64,000 nt of DNA, taken from assembly GCA_903952205.1 (NCBI GenBank), contig CAJBEZ010000033.1:1-64000 (forward strand), written 5' to 3'. The stretch comes from an uncultured Desulfomonile sp. GTDB lineage: Bacteria; Desulfobacterota; Desulfomonilia; Desulfomonilales; Desulfomonilaceae. A program made the position numbers and the translations under genes. Shown piece by piece: positions 60,058-64,000 of this stretch (positions are counted from its first letter, which is position 1; each line of letters begins with the position of its first letter). A model generated the notes under the pieces. That model was not told the origin of the DNA. It saw only the letters and a list, made by a program, of their open reading frames with translations, and ran no database searches.

Positions 60058-61224
60058 TCAAGGCTCATTTGCTGGGGGTAACAAGAAATTGACTGTAGGA
60101 TATGCGGCAGCCAAACGTTCGTGCATTGTCTTGGCCATTTTCCAAGGAAACGCAAGATATGCTGACGAATTAGACTTAACTTCCGTCGGATGCCTTATTG
60201 GTCGTCCAAGATGTGTTCTCCCTATCCGGGAAGGGTCTTCATCAAGAAAAAAAGAAAACTTGTCCCCTAAAGCATTGGCTAACCACGTTCCCGCAATTGC
60301 GGTACCAAATATGCCTAGATCTTGGCGCATGCCTACACTCTTAGCATGAAGAACCACCTTCTCAAGCCATTTCAGGCTACCTTCCAAGCCTGCGCTCTGA
60401 TTCTGGACGAAATCCGAAGATCTAAATGATCTATCACCGTCGATGACAGGAACGGCAATTAGTCCTATCTCCTTAGCGATCCATCCCTGAGTAACACGAG
60501 CAACACTAAAACCCGCCTTCACAACAAGGGAAGAAAGAGTGTGCTCCGAAAAATGTGAACAGTGGTCCACTACCATCAGGTCAAACGGATTATCATCGAA
60601 TGAGGACGTTTGCACCAACAGGGCGCCTTCGGCCTTGAGTAGGCAGCGAAGCTGTTCTAGAATTGTTCGCGGATTAGTTAAGTGTTCAATGACATACACC
60701 ATTGTAATCAAGTCAAAAAACTCTTCTATTTGGGCAAGAGACCCACCGTATAGCTCGTAAAATTTTTCGATGTGGGACAGGGCGTCGGCAAATCTAGAGT
60801 CAAGGTCGAAACCGTTGAGTTTCCATTCTGAAAATAATCGGGAAAAGCTTCTTAGAAATGCCCCGTTTCCACAACCAAAGTCTAGGATTTTTCCTTCGCT
60901 TGGTAACATCCATGTCTGTCTAAGGTTTTCCACTAGTTTCATCGAACGAGGCAGTGGCAGTCCATTGTCGAATATTCTCTGTTCTTCCCCTCCCGAGACA
61001 GAGTACATTTCATACTGACCATATATCTTTGATATGTCATCGTTCCAATCTTGATCCAGAAGTTTTTGGACATGGCCGCATCTGGAACATACCGAAAAAC
61101 AGCCACTGTGAGGCCAAGGTTTCAAGTCCGAGGTTACCCCGGGCAATCCTGTTTCCAGAGCTTCATTTATGATTGCAGCACAAGACAGGCACCTAAATCC
61201 TTGTGGATAAAAACTCCTAATCAT
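60058..61224 (-). CDS. SAM methyltransferase with N-terminal zinc motif and C-terminal domain
   Basis: A 388-residue protein of the type often found in deoxysugar clusters. An N-terminal zinc-ribbon-like part has CLSC and CFSVCSRCG. Motif I is ILDFGCGNGAFLRSFSRLF, then YVIEHLTNPRTILEQL. The C-terminal Rossmann-like part (LGIFGTAIAGTWLANAL, FFLDEDPSRIGRTHLGRP) matches the C-methyltransferase C-terminal domain. C-methylation of a dTDP- or CDP-keto-sugar is a reasonable inference. Confidence 0.85.
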   Translation of the reverse strand: MIRSFYPQGFRCLSCAAIINEALETGLPGVTSDLKPWPHSGCFSVCSRCGHVQKLLDQDWNDDISKIYGQYEMYSVSGGEEQRIFDNGLPLPRSMKLVENLRQTWMLPSEGKILDFGCGNGAFLRSFSRLFSEWKLNGFDLDSRFADALSHIEKFYELYGGSLAQIEEFFDLITMVYVIEHLTNPRTILEQLRCLLKAEGALLVQTSSFDDNPFDLMVVDHCSHFSEHTLSSLVVKAGFSVARVTQGWIAKEIGLIAVPVIDGDRSFRSSDFVQNQSAGLEGSLKWLEKVVLHAKSVGMRQDLGIFGTAIAGTWLANALGDKFSFFLDEDPSRIGRTHLGRPIRHPTEVKSNSSAYLAFPWKMAKTMHERLAAAYPTVNFLLPPANEP

Positions 61225-61300
61225 AGCTTAGGCCTCAAAGAAGAGCGATAGGTGTGGATTTAAACGTTCTAGATTGAGAAATCATAGATAACAGCAACGA

Positions 61301-62251
61301 TCATAAAAATCTGCCGGCCAGCGTTTTAGGTGACAAAAAGGCTTTCGAAATTGTCCATTGAACATGCGGAACACTGACTCCAAATGTTGCGAGAATTCCT
61401 TCTGTGTTCAACGTAGTGTTCTCGGGAGGCCTCCAATTCAAGCCAGCGTCCGTCGAATGAATTGGAGTAACCAATTTTTCTGATACCCCGATAGCTCTGG
61501 CCCCTTCTTGGGCAACCTCGGCATAGGAAAGATCCTGGTCAGCGGATACATGGAAAATACCCGAAGACCGAGAGCATACAATCAGTAGCAGGACGTTTAG
61601 AACCGTGGAAAGTGGCACCGGCGCCATGAACATGTTACTGAACGGTTGAATTGGGTAACCATCTTTCAATGATCTCACCCATGAATTTAAGAGACTATCG
61701 GAAGGAGTTAGCACCTTAGTCAGCCTCACTATCGAAGCTGATGCCCCCAAGCTTAGAAAAAATGACTCTGCCTCAACTTTCTGCCTTCCATATTCATTCA
61801 ATGGGCAGGTAGCATCGACATGCATACGAAACGGTTTCGAACCGTCAAAAACATGATTCGTGGACAAGAAAACCTGAAAAATCCCCGCTTCAAATAATTT
61901 TGTTGCCAGTCTTACCGTATTTTCCACATTAACTCTGAAGGAACCTATAGGATCTATAGCACACCTATCAATTTTGGTTATACCTGCACAATGGATAGCT
62001 GTGTTGAGGTTAGAAGGTGGCACCCATGATTCGAGATGTTTCGCATCTGACAAGTCTAAGGTTATTCGAGGCCATTGAAGGTTAATGGAGCGTCGCGTAG
62101 TTCCGAGAACTTTATAGCCCAAAGAAGCAAGAAATTTTAATAAACTCGAACCTATTAAACCATCGCAACCTACTACCATAACTGATCGTTTATTGCACAA
62201 CTCCATTGCTAGCCTCGGGTCAAACCGCCCAGTTAATGCTTTTGGGGGCAT
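61301..62251 (-). CDS. RmlD-like NAD(P)-dependent sugar reductase/epimerase
   Basis: A 316-residue short-chain dehydrogenase: VMVVGCDGLIGSSLLKFLAS (nucleotide loop), IHCAGITKIDRCAIDP, STNHVFDGSKPF and NEYGRQKVEAESF with the Tyr-x3-Lys pair. It resembles dTDP-4-dehydrorhamnose reductase. The 62251 start overlaps the upstream methyltransferase by 19 bases; ATG 62206 is an alternative nearer the Rossmann strand. Confidence 0.85.
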   Translation of the reverse strand: MPPKALTGRFDPRLAMELCNKRSVMVVGCDGLIGSSLLKFLASLGYKVLGTTRRSINLQWPRITLDLSDAKHLESWVPPSNLNTAIHCAGITKIDRCAIDPIGSFRVNVENTVRLATKLFEAGIFQVFLSTNHVFDGSKPFRMHVDATCPLNEYGRQKVEAESFFLSLGASASIVRLTKVLTPSDSLLNSWVRSLKDGYPIQPFSNMFMAPVPLSTVLNVLLLIVCSRSSGIFHVSADQDLSYAEVAQEGARAIGVSEKLVTPIHSTDAGLNWRPPENTTLNTEGILATFGVSVPHVQWTISKAFLSPKTLAGRFL

Positions 62252-62913
62252 ACCCCTAAGGCAAAAAGGAAACTTGCCATAGGATAAAAACCAGTATGAA
62301 CCATCTCATCATTCATTGAGAAAATAAACACATTGTGAAAAAATCGTAACATTAATTCTTTCAGTTCTCTGTGGTCTTTGCAATTTATGTGGCCAGCTTT
62401 ACTTTGAGGAGAGGCATAAGCTTGGGATTGCAGAGATGGGGTTCCTAAGATCATAACACCATCCGTTGATAAGCAACTTACAATATTTGACAAGAACTTG
62501 TCTTCATTGTCTGGATGAATGTGTTCCAAAACGTCAATGGCATAGGCAGCATCAAACCGCGTGTCAATTGGTCCCGACACAAAGTCATGTACAAAGCAGT
62601 CAAATCTCCATTTAGTTTCCATTCTGGATTTAACATCTTCCACAAAAACAGGGTCAAAATCAACGCAGCAGACATAGTCTAATTCTTGCAAAACAAGCCT
62701 CGTACCAAACGCATCGCCGCAACCAACCTCTAGAGCTCTCTTTTTGCCACTCAACATTTTTGCAACAAACTTGTACCTGGCTAAAATAAATGCGAGACGC
62801 CTTGGATCATCATGATAAACTTGGTTTGTCATCAAACCCAAGGAGGTTAAACCCTTTTGGGCAGCCAAATCAATTACGTCCTGATACTGTGGTTCTCTGG
62901 TTTGTTTTCTCAT
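62233..62913 (-). CDS. SAM-dependent methyltransferase, 226 residues
   Basis: A class-I methyltransferase with motif I ALEVGCGDAFGTRLVLQELD, VDFDPVFVEDV and AYAIDVLEHIHPDNEDKF, followed by VMILGTPSLQSQAYASPQS. It resembles UbiG/COQ5-like fold enzymes. It is translationally coupled to the RmlD-like gene. It probably decorates a sugar or glycan end; the substrate is unknown. Confidence 0.84.
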   Translation of the reverse strand: MRKQTREPQYQDVIDLAAQKGLTSLGLMTNQVYHDDPRRLAFILARYKFVAKMLSGKKRALEVGCGDAFGTRLVLQELDYVCCVDFDPVFVEDVKSRMETKWRFDCFVHDFVSGPIDTRFDAAYAIDVLEHIHPDNEDKFLSNIVSCLSTDGVMILGTPSLQSQAYASPQSKAGHINCKDHRELKELMLRFFHNVFIFSMNDEMVHTGFYPMASFLFALGVCPQKH

Positions 62914-62958
62914 TGTCTAAGGCATACTGTAACATAACGGTTATATGAAATGTTCATT

Positions 62959-64000
62959 TTAAGTAAATGTGACCAAGACTCTTCCAGCGGTACCACGTTT
63001 AACAATGTCAATGGCATCGTTGATGTCTTCAAGCCTAAAACTGTGCGTTATTAACCCGTCCAATTTCAGCTTTCCAACGCGCCACAACGTCATTAGCCTA
63101 GGAATGTCTACATGAGGGGCAGCGGTTCCTCCATGTGATCCCGAAAGCACTTTTTTGAAATGGAGGGGCAGCGTGTATATCGAGACTTTGTCCCCCTTCT
63201 TAGGGACACCCACAAGTATAGTTTTCCCATCCGGATGAGTTAGCTCGTAAGCCAACTCAATTACGCGGGGATTCCCTGTAGTATCAACCACCACGTCTGC
63301 GCCATTTGGGCCAACAATGTTGCGAATCTGAGTCTCAAGATCTTGAGTTGTTGAGGAATTGAAGCATTCTGTAGCCCCGAACTTTTTGCCCATTTCCAGT
63401 TTTGCGTCAATCACGTCTACGCCTACTATTGGGTAAGCTGAGGCCATGTCGGCGAATTGAATAATGTTGAGCCCAACGCCGCCAATCCCGAATACTGCGA
63501 CAGATTGACCAAATTTTACATTCGCGTCGTTGTTAATAACCCCTGCAGCCGTTGTAACAGCACAACCGAAAAGCGGTATTATTGTAGGGTCTATGTCTTT
63601 GGGCACAGCGGTCAGGCGGTTTTCGGAAACTACAGCGTATTCATTGAACGTAGTAACCCATCCAGCATTTACGGTCTCTCCCTCCCAATCATATTTTGGC
63701 GTCTCAGATTGGATACCATCACTCGGGCGCCAGTGCATACAAACCGTCTCTCCCTGTTTAACCGTCTTTACTCCTGCCCCAACTTCCATGACCGTTCCCA
63801 CCCCTTCGTGCCCGAGCAGATGCGGCAGGAACTTGTCAGGTCCCTTAGCGCCTTCGATCTCATTGATTTGCGCCCCACAAATACCGCTATACTGGACTTT
63901 CACAAGGACCTGGCCAAAATCCAATTTCCCCGGCATGTTTATTTCTGCGACTACTAGCGGTTTCTGAGTTTCGACAAGTATAGCGGCCCTGGTTTTACTA
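62959..64000 (-). CDS. Zinc-type alcohol dehydrogenase family protein, 5' end outside the window
   Basis: A medium-chain dehydrogenase; 346 residues are visible and the first codons lie past the window edge (the frame is open to 64000 with KTRAAILVETQKPLVVAEIN before the internal Met). Catalytic zinc ligands fit SGICGAQ, GHEG and FGCAVTTAAG; the NAD loop is VFGIGGVGLNIIQFAD. The four-cysteine structural zinc site is missing. It probably oxidises or reduces a sugar-derived alcohol in the glycan cluster. Confidence 0.85.
   Translation of the reverse strand, partial: SKTRAAILVETQKPLVVAEINMPGKLDFGQVLVKVQYSGICGAQINEIEGAKGPDKFLPHLLGHEGVGTVMEVGAGVKTVKQGETVCMHWRPSDGIQSETPKYDWEGETVNAGWVTTFNEYAVVSENRLTAVPKDIDPTIIPLFGCAVTTAAGVINNDANVKFGQSVAVFGIGGVGLNIIQFADMASAYPIVGVDVIDAKLEMGKKFGATECFNSSTTQDLETQIRNIVGPNGADVVVDTTGNPRVIELAYELTHPDGKTILVGVPKKGDKVSIYTLPLHFKKVLSGSHGGTAAPHVDIPRLMTLWRVGKLKLDGLITHSFRLEDINDAIDIVKRGTAGRVLVTFT

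Overview
The window looks like chromosome of a strict anaerobe of the Desulfobacterota (old Deltaproteobacteria), most like the sulfate-reducing or syntrophic lineages. The supporting content is a rubrerythrin/desulfoferrodoxin/rubredoxin/flavodiiron oxygen-defence island, heterodisulfide-reductase-like HdrABC proteins, multiheme cytochromes, NrfD/Qrc-like membrane redox modules and a DVU0298-type HEAT protein. The genus is an inference; no rRNA is present.

Layout. (1) 1-5546: an accessory patch of toxin-antitoxin (TA) type modules, several visibly broken, set in a dense field of short palindromic repeats (REP/BIME-like hairpins, several preceded by GTAG) and ~140-bp composite elements. (2) 5547-13003: tRNA-Arg(CCT), a P-II-like protein, a D-Ala-D-Ala carboxypeptidase, a PAS histidine kinase, and an rmlA/rmlC-like/rmlB/ispG gene set. 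(3) 13004-25915, all on the minus strand: a membrane fusion protein, ferritin-like protein, Tpx, cytochrome bd oxidase, HEAT protein, flavodiiron protein, rubredoxins, flavodoxin, Isf-like flavoprotein, octaheme HAO-family cytochrome, two exported thioredoxin-fold proteins, desulfoferrodoxin, rubrerythrin and a Fur/PerR-type regulator with a palindrome in front of it. Together they would reduce O2, peroxide, superoxide and probably NO/hydroxylamine. (4) 26075-28625: mtnP and ade, a methylthioadenosine/adenine salvage pair. (5) 28796-33643: a four-repeat exported protein, a MetV-like protein, a nitroreductase, a Tat-exported NHL propeller and a small membrane protein.

(6) 33705-45759, the most striking part: an internally duplicated membrane transporter, a 50-residue membrane protein resembling that transporter's C-terminus, and ten tightly packed redox genes. 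These are a membrane Fe-S protein, a NosR/RnfG-like FMN/Fe-S protein, a heptaheme cytochrome, a tail-anchored Fe-S protein, a 2Fe-2S/4Fe-4S protein, a fumarate-reductase-like flavoprotein, a membrane-anchored triheme cytochrome, a PsrB-like Fe-S protein, NrfD, and a molybdopterin-family catalytic subunit. The set reads as one transmembrane electron-transfer machine joining a Qrc/Psr-like periplasmic module to a cytoplasmic flavoenzyme. I do not recognise it as a described complex.

(7) 45985-49596: an unknown multi-pass membrane protein and an exported protein with three PA14-like domains. (8) 49686-56844, minus strand: truA, pdxT, pdxS, then a GcvH-like lipoyl protein with HdrB, HdrC and two HdrA-like proteins (one MvhD-like). 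(9) 57006-57673: a damaged antitoxin/PIN module. (10) 57736-64000, minus strand: a glycan cluster with a glycosyltransferase, three methyltransferases, an RmlD-like reductase and a zinc-type dehydrogenase cut by the window edge.

Calls rest on reading translations and motifs by eye; no database or alignment search was run.
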